This document shows, one piece after another, positions 19,570 through 29,305 of a DNA stretch of 64,000 nucleotides. Position 1 is the stretch's first letter, and the number at the start of each line of letters is the position of its first letter. The notes under the pieces are model-generated. The model made no database searches and had not been told where the DNA came from. It worked only from the letters and a program-made list of their open reading frames with translations. This stretch comes from Paenalcaligenes suwonensis (GTDB lineage: Bacteria > Pseudomonadota > Gammaproteobacteria > Burkholderiales > Burkholderiaceae_B): the NCBI RefSeq assembly GCF_011290505.1, contig NZ_JAANPV010000005.1, forward strand, positions 124,001 to 188,000, given 5' to 3'. A program made the translations under genes and the position numbers.

Positions 19570-22500
19570 TTACGGTAAGTCTAAGGACTGCTCCTCTACC
19601 TGGGGATCATCCCAACTACCCTGTACCGCGTAACGCTGCGTCATGGCTCGTGACAATGGCTCTTGCATTAACCACTGCGTCACAAATGCGCCAAGTCCGA
19701 CTATAGGATTTACCGCAATAGCCGCCGCAACCGCTGCACCACTGATGTCCACCTGCGGGATCACCACTACGTTTAAGGCTAGGGTTTCCTGCTGCACACC
19801 CACATCACCCTCAATCACAATAGTCCCTACAGGGCCTGTAATCCTATAGTTATTGGTGTGCAGTACCATTTCTCGCAAGCTCACATCGCCCTTGATCGCA
19901 TCGTAGGGGAAGCCCTCGCGCAATACACCACCAATATTCAGTTCTAAGCGGGCCAATCGCGTTAGCGACTGCAGTGATAGCACCTCTAGCAAGCGGGCTG
20001 AGCGTGACTGTATTTGCTTTAAACGCCCCTTGCCTAGAACCACATTAATATCACCCTCTAAATCATCTAATGCTACGCGCCACGGCAAATTGCGCCAGCT
20101 GAACTGCATCGCCACGCTACCTTTAGTGCCCTGTACTACATCAGGCACACCGAAGAAATCCAGATAGTCTTGTAGACTTTCTATCGTCGCTTGCGCCTCT
20201 ATATACAACCCACGAGACTCACCATTTAACAACCAATGCCCCGCCCCCGTTAAACTCATCCCGGGCGCTACCAAAGACAGATTTTCTAGCTGCCATACAT
20301 CTGAATCTGGCTCTGACCTACCCTCTGCCAACACGCTACCTATGCGCTTGCCTGCAATTTCCAACTGTTCTATGTGCAAATTCATATCGGGCAGATGCAG
20401 CGTATCATCCCCCCATCGCTCGGACTGGGACTCTGACTCAGTACTTTCTGCTACCTCACCCTCAGCCATTTCACCCAAAATAATGCGCTGAAAATGGGCT
20501 TGCAACACCCCTTGTATTTGTCCGGCTCTATCTACCTGCCACTGTAAGTTTCCGGCGGCCTCGCTAGAGCTGATATCTACACGCCAATGTTGCTGTTGCG
20601 GCTGCTGTGCGGTGAGAGTCAGATGCTCAAATGCCATCCCCAATCCCTGCGCCTCATCAGCCTGCACTCGCAGCCGTTTCAATGCAGGAAAATACCCCTC
20701 TCCCTGTGATTCATCGGCTTGTGCTGTTTGTATCAGGGCTTGCCACCCATCTAAATCCACTTTGGGGTAATGCACATCCACCACCAAACCATTTTGCTCT
20801 GGCTTAATCTCTTTATTGGCAGTGATGGTGCCAGCCTTGAAATACGGCTGCGGGACCGTTTTATCATGCAAGAAGCTAGCGTAAAAAGAACGCCCTAACG
20901 CCACGCTGAGCTGTGAGGTGCTAGGATTCACGGCCTGCCACCGTAATTGCAAAGGCCAGCGTTGCTCAGCCGGTTTTTGCATAGGTAAAGGCAAATCTAC
21001 GATCAAGCCTTGCAGTGTAGAGTCCAGTTTCAACACTACGTCAGACTGCTGCACACTGAGCACAAACTGAAAGGGGGTACGCCCTTGCACACGCTCATGC
21101 CACATTGCTGGTATCCATGGGCGAGCTTGCTGCATATCAGCACTGCCTTTAAAGGTCAGCCCGGGGTATTTATTGGGTTGATTTCCGTCGTAGGCTACGC
21201 CTTTCTCAATAGATAAGGGTTGGCCTAACCATGCACCACGCAAATTCTCTGCCCACACCGCCGTGTCAGAAAAGTTCAGGCGTCCATGTAATCGGCGTAT
21301 AGGCGGAAGCTCGTCATACACACGTAATGACGTGTTTTGCATCGCCACGTGCCCTGTAATGGAAACATCCTTACCGGCTTGCAACGGCACAGCAAGTTTC
21401 AAGGGAACCTCCCACTGCCCTTCTGCCCGTAAGCCATCCAGCTCGTTATTCACCAACTCCCCCAAGGGAGAGTTTTTAAACAAGGGTACATACGATGCGG
21501 CACTACCGTGGCTCTGTGCATCAATATGCACGACGGAGTCGTGTTCCATATTAGGAATAGTGATAGCCAACGCGGTGGCCTGCACGGGTGAGGCCGGGTC
21601 TATCAAGACAGAGGCTTGAGTGAAATTACCATACAAGCCAGCACGTTCAATGCGTAACTGACCTTCTATATCGCGCAGCAGCGGCCACGTACGCTCATGT
21701 GCTGCCGCCTGCCAATAGTCAATTTGCGCGCCACGTATTGTGCCCGTAACATCAAAATAGCCTTTTTCTTGTTCTGATTGAAACGGGAACGCATCCACAT
21801 CACCTCGCAGCGTAAAGCGCCCCTGCTCTAAGCTGCCTTGCTGCAAACCCGCTTTAAGCCAACTAATAACATCAGTCCCCACATCGTCTGGGAAATACTT
21901 ATATAAGCTGCTGAGCTGCACATGCTCTAAGCGGCCCTGAAGCTCTAACCACCCTAGCTCGTAATCGGGATCAGGACGCCAGTTTCCTTGGGTATAAAGA
22001 TACAGCTCAGGGTTCTCTACCACAAAGGTTGTTAACTGCCATGCTCTGCCACGTCCATCTAACTCAAACGCCATGCGATCCAGTTGTAGGTCTTCTTGCC
22101 ACAACTGGCCGCCAGCGACGTGAACGTCGTCTAACATGACAATACTTTGTACGGGTGCCGTGCTCAGCCAATCACGCTGCGCTAACCATCGGTCCAAGTC
22201 CGTCCACGATGAGGACATGAATACCGATAGTTTTTTCGCCGCCAAGTCTTGGCCGTAGAAAGCCCCCTGCAAGGCTGACGCTTCGGCCTTAAAACGTATA
22301 TCCGTGAAACGCCCCTGCTCTACCTTCACCACCAATTCTAAGAGTTCGGGGTACACCGACCAGTCTGTGTTTTTATCCAAACCTAGCGCTAACAAGGACT
22401 CAAACCCCGTCCGAGCCCGCACATACAACTGACCATTCATGGCAGAGACATTATCCCCGGCCTCTGAACTGGGCGTTTGTAAGTCGGCTAACACAGCCAA

Positions 22501-23127
22501 GCCATCCGTATTACCTGGCTCGCCCTCTTGCAATGCGACGTAATGCCGCCCATCACGATTCTGTACATCGATTTGTACAGGGGTCACCACCTCTGGTGGC
22601 AGCTTTCTATAGTGATCGTCCCAAATAATGGTGGCATTGGTGATCTGTACTTGTCGTTGTAACGCCAGCCACCGTAAAAAAGCTTGATCGTCCTCCCTAG
22701 AACTTTCTGCAGCCGTGCCATCATCAACCACCACGCCCCCCACGCTGATATGGGCATTACTATCGCGCTTGATAGTGAGCTGCAGTCCATCGGCATACAC
22801 CATATGAAAAATGGGCTTGGCGTATAACCACGACGACCAACTAAACTCAAACTGCAACATAGGGATGTGCATAGCGGGCTGTTCGCCCTCGCCCTGCTGC
22901 ACCCTGACATTATCCAGTTGTAATCGGGCACGTGAGCCTTTCCAATCGCCTGTCACCTGATCAAAAGTAAGCTCTACGCCCAACGCGTCAGACAACACTT
23001 TTTCCAATGGTGCCTGCCATTGCTGCAAATTGGGTATCACCCAAAAACGTATTGCGCTGACAAACAGCACTGCGCTCAGGTATAAAGCAAAAAGCACATA
23101 CAGCAACGTGCGCCGTAGTCGTGACAT
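19570..23127 (-). CDS. yhdP: AsmA-like YhdP family envelope protein
   Basis: The 1185-residue protein has one N-terminal membrane segment (about residues 8-28) and a long beta-rich body facing the periplasm, ending in VIPQVDISGAAVAAAIAVNPIVGLGAFVTQWL, a hallmark of the YhdP/TIGR02099 group. These bridge-like proteins span the periplasm and are implicated in phospholipid transport to the outer membrane in enterics. The size is normal for the family. glnE starts 100 bases away on the opposite strand, so the two share a divergent promoter region; the same neighbourhood occurs in Bordetella relatives. Confidence 0.9.
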   Translation of the reverse strand: MSRLRRTLLYVLFALYLSAVLFVSAIRFWVIPNLQQWQAPLEKVLSDALGVELTFDQVTGDWKGSRARLQLDNVRVQQGEGEQPAMHIPMLQFEFSWSSWLYAKPIFHMVYADGLQLTIKRDSNAHISVGGVVVDDGTAAESSREDDQAFLRWLALQRQVQITNATIIWDDHYRKLPPEVVTPVQIDVQNRDGRHYVALQEGEPGNTDGLAVLADLQTPSSEAGDNVSAMNGQLYVRARTGFESLLALGLDKNTDWSVYPELLELVVKVEQGRFTDIRFKAEASALQGAFYGQDLAAKKLSVFMSSSWTDLDRWLAQRDWLSTAPVQSIVMLDDVHVAGGQLWQEDLQLDRMAFELDGRGRAWQLTTFVVENPELYLYTQGNWRPDPDYELGWLELQGRLEHVQLSSLYKYFPDDVGTDVISWLKAGLQQGSLEQGRFTLRGDVDAFPFQSEQEKGYFDVTGTIRGAQIDYWQAAAHERTWPLLRDIEGQLRIERAGLYGNFTQASVLIDPASPVQATALAITIPNMEHDSVVHIDAQSHGSAASYVPLFKNSPLGELVNNELDGLRAEGQWEVPLKLAVPLQAGKDVSITGHVAMQNTSLRVYDELPPIRRLHGRLNFSDTAVWAENLRGAWLGQPLSIEKGVAYDGNQPNKYPGLTFKGSADMQQARPWIPAMWHERVQGRTPFQFVLSVQQSDVVLKLDSTLQGLIVDLPLPMQKPAEQRWPLQLRWQAVNPSTSQLSVALGRSFYASFLHDKTVPQPYFKAGTITANKEIKPEQNGLVVDVHYPKVDLDGWQALIQTAQADESQGEGYFPALKRLRVQADEAQGLGMAFEHLTLTAQQPQQQHWRVDISSSEAAGNLQWQVDRAGQIQGVLQAHFQRIILGEMAEGEVAESTESESQSERWGDDTLHLPDMNLHIEQLEIAGKRIGSVLAEGRSEPDSDVWQLENLSLVAPGMSLTGAGHWLLNGESRGLYIEAQATIESLQDYLDFFGVPDVVQGTKGSVAMQFSWRNLPWRVALDDLEGDINVVLGKGRLKQIQSRSARLLEVLSLQSLTRLARLELNIGGVLREGFPYDAIKGDVSLREMVLHTNNYRITGPVGTIVIEGDVGVQQETLALNVVVIPQVDISGAAVAAAIAVNPIVGLGAFVTQWLMQEPLSRAMTQRYAVQGSWDDPQVEEQSLDLP

Positions 23128-23227
23128 AAGCCTCCAATCGTCACACTAATCCGCAAGACTGCAAAGTGCTAACATGAACATGCTGTACACCGTTGATTAA
23201 TGCTCTGACCTTTTTATCGATTATCAG

Positions 23228-25981
23228 ATGAACGAAGCCATTATATTGAACTCTGCCCTCGCTTGGTCAGGCACATTACAACGAAAGTTAACCGCCTTCC
23301 CGGATTTTGCTCACCACCTGCAGCAAAACAGCCTACATCCACTCACGCTAGAACGTTTAAATCAGCTCGCACAGTTGGCGTTAGCTAATGCGCCCTACAG
23401 TGAGATCAACGACATTAAACGCCCACTGCGTTTATTGCGTACAGGCGTGTTCTATACCCTAATGGTGCGTGACATTGCTGGTCTTGCCAGCTTTGAAGAG
23501 GTTACCCAGGCCATGAGTCATCTGGCCGACTTGTCTGTACAACATGCTTACGAAACTGCCTACAGAAAACTAGCAGAACGTCACGGCACCCCGCTGGATC
23601 CCAAAACAGGGCAGCCCTTAGAAATGCTGATTCTGGCTATGGGTAAATGGGGGGGTAAAGAGCTAAACGTGTCATCAGACATAGACCTAATTTGTATTTA
23701 TGGGCCTGATGGCGACACCACCGGCCCGCGCCCTATTAGTCACCACGAGTTTTTTGGCAAACTTACGCAACAAATCAGTGCGATTTTGTCTGAGGTCACG
23801 CCAGACGGTCAGGTGTTTAGATGCGATCTACGTTTACGCCCTGATGGCGACTCTGGCCCGTTGGCATGGAGCATGGCTGCCGTCGCTAACTACTTGATTA
23901 GCCAAGGGAGGGAGTGGGAACGCTATGCATGGATTAAGGCTAGACCCTTGGCATTACAAGCAAATCCCACCAGCAACCCCCATAGTTTGCGCTACCAGTT
24001 CGAACAATTGCGTACGCCTTTTGTGTATCGCAACTACTTTGACTTTGACGCGTTAGCTGCCTTACGTGAACTACGTGAACGTATACGCCAAGACTGGAAC
24101 CGACGGGTGCTCAATAGAAATGGCATTGATAGCCTGCACAATATCAAGTTGGGCGATGGCGGCATACGAGAAATTGAATTCGTAGTGCAGCTGAATCAGC
24201 TCATTCGCGGTGGGCGCTTACCCTCGCTACAGCGCAGCAACCTGTTGGATGCTATGCGCGCCCAACAACGAGCAGGCGTACTAACGGCCACAACAGTAGA
24301 AGAGTTAAAACAGGCGTATTTATTTTTACGTCGCACCGAACACATGCTGCAGTACCGTGAAGACACACAAACCCACCTACTGCCCGTAAAAGTGGAAGAA
24401 CGCCAAGCGCTGGCCACCACATTAGGCCTTGAGCTTGATGAGTTCGAAACCCAACTACAGCACCACCGCAGCGTCGTCAGCCGGTATTTTAGTGATGCCT
24501 TTAGATTGGCGGGGTTAAATGACAGTAGCCCCACAAACGTAGAAGCCAGTCCGCCTCCCACACCGGAAGCACCGGCAGTTACGCCGGATGACTTTCAAGC
24601 TCACGCTCAAGAAAAAATCACGCACTTTTTGGACAGCCATAAGTTGCGACGCTTACCACGGCCTAGTCGCGCACGATTAGAACAACTGCTGCCGCAGTTA
24701 AGCCTTGCTGCTGCCCAAACGGCTAACGCAGAAGAAACCTTAAGCCGGCTCTTAAATGTAATGGAAAGCATCGCACAACGTAGTGCATATGTGGCCTTGT
24801 TAAGCGAGTACCCCGAAACCATTAGCCGTTTAACCATGCTAGTGTCTGCCAGCCCATGGGTAGCGCAGTACTTAGTGCAATTCCCCTTGGTATTAGACAG
24901 GCTGATCAACTGGAAAAGCTTGATGCAGGATACGGATTTCAATGCCCTGCAAACTCAGTTGCATCACGAGTTAGACGCGTGCCGCCTACCCGATGGGCAG
25001 CCCGATATAGAACAGCAAATGAACTTGATGCGCGACACACTGCATCAACACACCTTTGAACTACTGGCTCAAGACTTATCTGGTTGCTACAGCGTAGAGC
25101 AACTGGCGGACAAGCTGTCTGCCTTAGCCGACCTGATGCTAGAAGAAACGCTATACCGCACGTGGCCCTTAGCCCAGCCTAAAGGTACTGATACCGCAAC
25201 CTTGCCCGCCCCAGAATTTGCCATCATTGCCTATGGAAAATTAGGCGGTAAAGAGCTGGGCTATGCCTCTGACTTAGATTTGGTGTTCCTGTACGACGAC
25301 CCAGATCAAAACGCGTCAGAACACTACGTCAAACTCGGTCGCCGCATGATCTCGTGGTTGTCTACCCTGACATCATCAGGGCGGCTTTATGAAGTAGATA
25401 TGCGCCTACGCCCCGATGGTAACGCCGGGCTAATCGCCGTGAGCATTGATAGCTTTGAGCAATACCAGCAACAACAAGCGTGGAGTTGGGAGCATCAAGC
25501 CTTAACACGTGCCCGTTTTGTGGCGGGTAGCGCTCGTATAGGTAAACGCTTTGAGCAAGTACGGCGAGACATACTGGTACGCCCTCGCGACTTGTCACAG
25601 CTTAAAGCTGATATACGCCAAATGCGTGCCCGCATTTTTGAAGGCCACCCTAACCGCAGCGAACTGTTCGATCTAAAACACGACAGCGGTGGCATGGTGG
25701 ATATTGAATTCATCACACAATTCATCGTATTAGCGCATGCCCATCAATACCCTGTGCTGTTGGGTAACCTCGGCAATATCACCTTATTAGGCTTAGCTGC
25801 TGAACTGGGGCTGATAGACAGTAGTTTGGCTAGCCAAGTCAGCAGCATTTATAGAAACTACCGCAAACTGCAACACACCTTGCGATTACAGGCTCAGCCA
25901 TGGGCCCGTGTGCCCCCTCAAAACCACGAACAAGACCGCCAAACTGTGCGCGCGCTTTGGGAAGTGGTGATTGAAGGCTAA
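23228..25981 (+). CDS. glnE: Glutamine synthetase adenylyltransferase/deadenylase
   Basis: GlnE adds AMP to glutamine synthetase when nitrogen is plentiful and removes it when nitrogen is scarce, under PII control. The 917-residue product has two nucleotidyltransferase domains: the first around residues 135-160 (LAMGKWGGKELNVSSDIDLI) for deadenylation, and the second around 660-690 (AYGKLGGKELGYASDLDLVF) for adenylylation, each with its GxxD acidic pair. A proline-rich linker near residues 435-460 joins the halves. Length is typical (about 940). Confidence 0.96.
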   Translation: MNEAIILNSALAWSGTLQRKLTAFPDFAHHLQQNSLHPLTLERLNQLAQLALANAPYSEINDIKRPLRLLRTGVFYTLMVRDIAGLASFEEVTQAMSHLADLSVQHAYETAYRKLAERHGTPLDPKTGQPLEMLILAMGKWGGKELNVSSDIDLICIYGPDGDTTGPRPISHHEFFGKLTQQISAILSEVTPDGQVFRCDLRLRPDGDSGPLAWSMAAVANYLISQGREWERYAWIKARPLALQANPTSNPHSLRYQFEQLRTPFVYRNYFDFDALAALRELRERIRQDWNRRVLNRNGIDSLHNIKLGDGGIREIEFVVQLNQLIRGGRLPSLQRSNLLDAMRAQQRAGVLTATTVEELKQAYLFLRRTEHMLQYREDTQTHLLPVKVEERQALATTLGLELDEFETQLQHHRSVVSRYFSDAFRLAGLNDSSPTNVEASPPPTPEAPAVTPDDFQAHAQEKITHFLDSHKLRRLPRPSRARLEQLLPQLSLAAAQTANAEETLSRLLNVMESIAQRSAYVALLSEYPETISRLTMLVSASPWVAQYLVQFPLVLDRLINWKSLMQDTDFNALQTQLHHELDACRLPDGQPDIEQQMNLMRDTLHQHTFELLAQDLSGCYSVEQLADKLSALADLMLEETLYRTWPLAQPKGTDTATLPAPEFAIIAYGKLGGKELGYASDLDLVFLYDDPDQNASEHYVKLGRRMISWLSTLTSSGRLYEVDMRLRPDGNAGLIAVSIDSFEQYQQQQAWSWEHQALTRARFVAGSARIGKRFEQVRRDILVRPRDLSQLKADIRQMRARIFEGHPNRSELFDLKHDSGGMVDIEFITQFIVLAHAHQYPVLLGNLGNITLLGLAAELGLIDSSLASQVSSIYRNYRKLQHTLRLQAQPWARVPPQNHEQDRQTVRALWEVVIEG

Positions 25982-26019
25982 AATAGCCAGTTCAGCTCCA
26001 TTTATTCTGTAGAAGCGTC

Positions 26020-26730
26020 ATGTCCACATCTGTTGATCGTCCTGTACTCACACTACCTGACAACCGCAAGAAGGTTTTATTGCACTCCTGCTGCGCCCCC
26101 TGTTCGGGCGAAGTCATGGAGGCAATCACGGCCTCTGGCATTGACTACGCCATCTTCTTTTACAACCCTAATATTCATCCTGTGCGCGAGTATGAGATTC
26201 GTAAACAGGAAAACATACGCTACGCCGAAAAACACGGTATTGAGTTTATTGATGCCGATTACGACGTAGATAACTGGTTTGAGCGGGTAAAAGGCATGGA
26301 GCACGAGCCCGAGCGTGGCATACGCTGTACTGAATGCTTTGACATGCGCTTTGAACGCACTGCCCTTTATGCACACGAGCATGGCTACGATACGTTTAGC
26401 AGCTCGCTGGGTATTTCGCGCTGGAAAGACATGAACCAGATCAATGGTTGCGGTGAGCGTGCTGCTGCTCGCTACCCCAACATGCTGTACTGGACGTACA
26501 ACTGGCGTAAAGGCGGTGGTGCTAAACGTATGCTGGAGATCAGCAAAACGGAAGAGTTCTACATGCAAGAATACTGTGGCTGTGTGTACTCTTTGCGGGA
26601 TGCAAACCAGTGGCGTCGTGAAACTAATCGCGAACGTATACAAATTGGGGTGAAGTTTTACTCGTGGGACGCCACTCGCGAAAACCTGAATGAAACGCCT
26701 GCCAAACGTTTAGATAAACCAATACTTTAA
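26020..26730 (+). CDS. queH: Epoxyqueuosine reductase QueH
   Basis: QueH carries out the last step of queuosine synthesis in tRNA, reducing epoxyqueuosine. The 236-residue protein belongs to the former DUF208 family: [13 protein letters not shown] near residue 20, then [19 protein letters not shown], and YCGCVYS near the C-terminus. The paired cysteines bind an iron-sulphur cluster and an extra iron in the known enzyme. It is unrelated in sequence to QueG, which does the same job in many proteobacteria. The gene follows glnE by 38 bases and may share its transcript. The start is the first ATG. Confidence 0.9.
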   Translation: MSTSVDRPVLTLPDNRKKVLLHSCCAPCSGEVMEAITASGIDYAIFFYNPNIHPVREYEIRKQENIRYAEKHGIEFIDADYDVDNWFERVKGMEHEPERGIRCTECFDMRFERTALYAHEHGYDTFSSSLGISRWKDMNQINGCGERAAARYPNMLYWTYNWRKGGGAKRMLEISKTEEFYMQEYCGCVYSLRDANQWRRETNRERIQIGVKFYSWDATRENLNETPAKRLDKPIL

Positions 26731-26930
26731 GCGCATTCATCGCACCTGCTAGGAAGGCAGCTTAACGATTAGTAGGCTTCTACGCTTGATGCTAGTTCAG
26801 GATAACGGCTGTATCCATCGCACGCGCTGGGGAGCTACAGAGGCTGTTTTTTGTGCAGAAGTATGCATACCTACAGAAATCATCTGTCTAAAAACCTCTG
26901 CAAGCGACGAGCAAAAGGCGGATGGAAGTG

Positions 26931-26960
26931 TTTTTTTATTTGGTGTCTCAAATAAAAAAA
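26931..26960. repeat. AT-rich perfect inverted repeat
   Basis: TTTTTTTATTTG and CAAATAAAAAAA are perfect reverse complements around the loop GTGTCT. It lacks the GC-rich base of a strong terminator but could weakly stop transcription arriving from either converging neighbour. Confidence 0.6.
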
Positions 26961-26971
26961 TACTTTCGCAG

Positions 26972-27050
26972 CCTTAGGCTAATGCAGCAGGTGGTTGATA
27001 AGCGGGTTTCGCCACCTTAGGCTAATGCAGCCCAGTCGTGAGTAAGCGGG
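26972..27050. repeat. Tandem imperfect 43-base repeat
   Basis: CCTTAGGCTAATGCAGC occurs at 26972-26988 and again at 27015-27031, 43 bases apart. Each is followed by a matching TAAGCGGG (near 26999 and 27043). A shorter relative, CCTTAGGTTACGGCA, begins at 27074. The repeat is not seen elsewhere in the window by eye. Confidence 0.6.
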
Positions 27051-27114
27051 CTTTAAGCTCATGGCATTCTAAGCCTTAGGTTACGGCAAACAATCAATCA
27101 TTGATGGGCAGTGA

Positions 27115-28281
27115 CTACCTAGACGGGTATAGCCTCACACTCAGAAGCAACGACAACATCAAGGCCGATGCAGCCATCACCAACGCACTGGTAAAACTAT
27201 GGCTGTAGCTGTGCAACATCTCCGCCAACACAGGACCAACAATCTGCCCCACGCTGTACACCAATGTCATAATCGCCAATAAATTCGTACCTGTATGGCG
27301 TGCCAAACGTTGTGCTGCGGGCATCGCGATAGTTACCGTGCCTGTGAAGGTTCCCCCCACCAGTAACGCACTGAGCATATAACTCGTCGCAGACTCCACC
27401 AGTACCGGCAGCCCTACTCCCAATGCTTGTACTGCCAGATTCCACTGTAATGCTGTACGAGTCCCTAGTTTTTCATGCAGACCATGCCACAAAAAACAGG
27501 CGGGCACCGCTCCTAATCCAAATACTGCCCACACGTGTGCTGACTGTAAGTCTGGCAATGCCATGTGCACCAGCATGGGTAGATAGGTAGCCGTCACGAT
27601 ATAACCCAAACCAGCCAGGCCATAAATAACCACCAAAGGCAATGGCGCAACCAGCTTTGGCTCTATGACTTCCACGGATGACTGCATAGACTGTTCTGAT
27701 GTCTTACCACGCCCCAATAATCCTGGTACGGCAATCGCCCCCATGATGACGGCAACCACGGCCAATAATAGCCACATCCCAGAACTACGCAGCCCTAGCT
27801 CTGCCCCTAACACCAAGAGTTCGGCCGATAAAGCTATACCCACCCCAACTCCGGCATACAGCACTGGAGCTCCTCTGAAGTTTTTACGCTCAGAAAACAA
27901 CCATAATGACGCCGCGACAAAGCCCAAGGCACTAATAGCCCCGGCCACACCACGCAATAGCAAAATCCCCCATACCGGCATGGGCAACGCCAACAACGCC
28001 AAGGTTAAGGCTGTACCCAATACAGCCCACACGCACAAACGATAGGCATACCTGCTGTGCAACTTAACCGCCAACAAGGCCCCTAGCAAATACCCTGCAT
28101 AATTCGTAGATGCGGCCCAACTGCCTTGCTGCACGGTGATCACAGCATCTTCAACCATGTAGGGAAAGACCGCTGTGAATGCAAAACGCCCTATCCCCAT
28201 GCCTACAGACAGGATCAAGGCAGCTTCAAACGCCGAGCGCCATGGCCCCAGTAAGGCCGTGCGGTTTCCTGATGCAATCAC
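27115..28281 (-). CDS. MFS transporter, YbfB/YjiJ family
   Basis: The 388-residue protein has about 12 hydrophobic helices and the N-terminal signature SVGMGIGRFAFTAVFPYMV, followed by STNYAGYLLGALLA, which marks the YbfB/YjiJ group of major facilitator transporters. Substrates in this group are mostly unknown. Its start codon overlaps the stop of the upstream LysR-type regulator by four bases, so the two are translated together and the regulator probably controls the transporter. Export of a toxic small molecule is possible but not shown. Confidence 0.85.
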   Translation of the reverse strand: MIASGNRTALLGPWRSAFEAALILSVGMGIGRFAFTAVFPYMVEDAVITVQQGSWAASTNYAGYLLGALLAVKLHSRYAYRLCVWAVLGTALTLALLALPMPVWGILLLRGVAGAISALGFVAASLWLFSERKNFRGAPVLYAGVGVGIALSAELLVLGAELGLRSSGMWLLLAVVAVIMGAIAVPGLLGRGKTSEQSMQSSVEVIEPKLVAPLPLVVIYGLAGLGYIVTATYLPMLVHMALPDLQSAHVWAVFGLGAVPACFLWHGLHEKLGTRTALQWNLAVQALGVGLPVLVESATSYMLSALLVGGTFTGTVTIAMPAAQRLARHTGTNLLAIMTLVYSVGQIVGPVLAEMLHSYSHSFTSALVMAASALMLSLLLSVRLYPSR

Positions 28282-29153
28282 AGCTTTTCCTCTGCGAGCA
28301 ACGCGAGCAAATGCTGGAAAGCCGGCACGTCATAGCCTTTACGCCACACCAATAAGGTATCCACTATCCCTACCGATAAGGTTGTGAGGCTATGAGGTAC
28401 ACCAGCCAACTTCAAGACACTTGCGGGCACTAAGGTCACGCAATTACCCGCCGCCACACACGCAATCATGGCATGGTAGGAAGCAATTTCTAGTACCCGC
28501 CACTCAGGAGACTCAGCCATGCCCAAAAACTGCTCAGCCATGCTGCGATAGGTACAGCCCAGCGGGAAGGCCACTAAGGTACGGGCACGAATATCTGCCA
28601 CCTGTTTCACGTCTGACTCGCTGCTTGGCAATAACAACAGCAGTTCCTCTTGCCACGCTGGTAGTGCCTGTAAAGCTAACTCATCCAGCAAAACTCCTTC
28701 CTCTGCTGTGGGAGACAACGCCGCAAATGCACAGTCCAAAACACCTGTACGCAACTGCTCCAATAGCGCTCGCGTAGGCCCCGTACGTAGCTGTAACGAG
28801 GTATTGGTATGCCTAGCATGGTACGTTGCCAACAACGCCGGCAAGCGGCTAGCTGCCGTACTTTCCATGCTACCCATGCGCAAGAGGCCACCATCACGCC
28901 CACCGGTGATGACATGCCTAGCCTCAGCTTCTAAGGCCAACAGCTTATTGGCATAGCTCACGAAGCCCTCCCCAGCCACAGACAGCACCATGCGCTTACC
29001 TGTACGTACAAAGAGCTCCACTCCCACATCAGCCTCAAGTTGCTGTATACGTGTCGTGATATTGGAAGGTGCTCGGCCTAATCTTGCTGCTGCTTGCGTA
29101 ATACTCAGTTCGCTCGCCACACAAAGAAAAATGCGTAGTGTTTCTGAATCCAT
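28278..29153 (-). CDS. LysR-family transcriptional regulator
   Basis: The product is 291 residues from the second ATG. It has an N-terminal winged helix-turn-helix (TLRIFLCVASELSITQAAARLGRAPSNITTRIQQLE) and a C-terminal ligand-binding half (GLLRMGSMESTAASRLPALL onwards). An upstream ATG at 29165 is possible, but GGGGA lies correctly before the ATG at 29153. It forms an overlapping pair with the downstream MFS gene, a co-directional layout unlike the usual divergent LysR arrangement. The inducer is unknown. Confidence 0.88.
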   Translation of the reverse strand: MDSETLRIFLCVASELSITQAAARLGRAPSNITTRIQQLEADVGVELFVRTGKRMVLSVAGEGFVSYANKLLALEAEARHVITGGRDGGLLRMGSMESTAASRLPALLATYHARHTNTSLQLRTGPTRALLEQLRTGVLDCAFAALSPTAEEGVLLDELALQALPAWQEELLLLLPSSESDVKQVADIRARTLVAFPLGCTYRSMAEQFLGMAESPEWRVLEIASYHAMIACVAAGNCVTLVPASVLKLAGVPHSLTTLSVGIVDTLLVWRKGYDVPAFQHLLALLAEEKL

Positions 29154-29247
29154 TAAATTCCCCATTAGAGAACATTACTTAACTATCATTCTTTTTTAAG
29201 AAATTAAAATATACGCTTATTTGCCACGCTTGCCAAAGCTTTAGACG

Positions 29248-29285
29248 AAAAAAAGCCCCACTCTTTTTCAAGAGGGGGCTTTTTT
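29248..29285 (-). terminator. Terminator of clpB
   Basis: AAGCCCC-A-CTCT and AGAG-GGGGCTT form a stem with A and T tracts on each side. On the minus strand it lies just after the clpB stop codon. Confidence 0.88.
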
Positions 29286-29305
29286 GTGACTACTTCAGCG
29301 TAGTG

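Larger units (their letters stand above)
26731..27114. other. Intergenic region with repeats and hairpins
   Basis: This 384-base spacer lies between two converging genes and holds no convincing gene. A 63-codon frame at 26786-26977 has no ribosome site and no recognisable product. Features seen are: a perfect AT-rich hairpin (26931-26960); a possible long stem pairing AGAGG near 26838 with CCTCT near 26896; and two 17-base direct repeats at 26972 and 27015, with a third partial copy of the core at 27074. Confidence 0.6.

Noticed and set aside
19570-23127. Reading the giant AsmA-like gene as a mobile or toxin element
   Set aside because: Its C-terminal signature and its place beside glnE fit the core YhdP family.
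26786-26977. 63-codon frame after queH
   Set aside because: No ribosome site, no recognisable domain, and it runs through an AT hairpin and into a repeat. Treated as non-coding.
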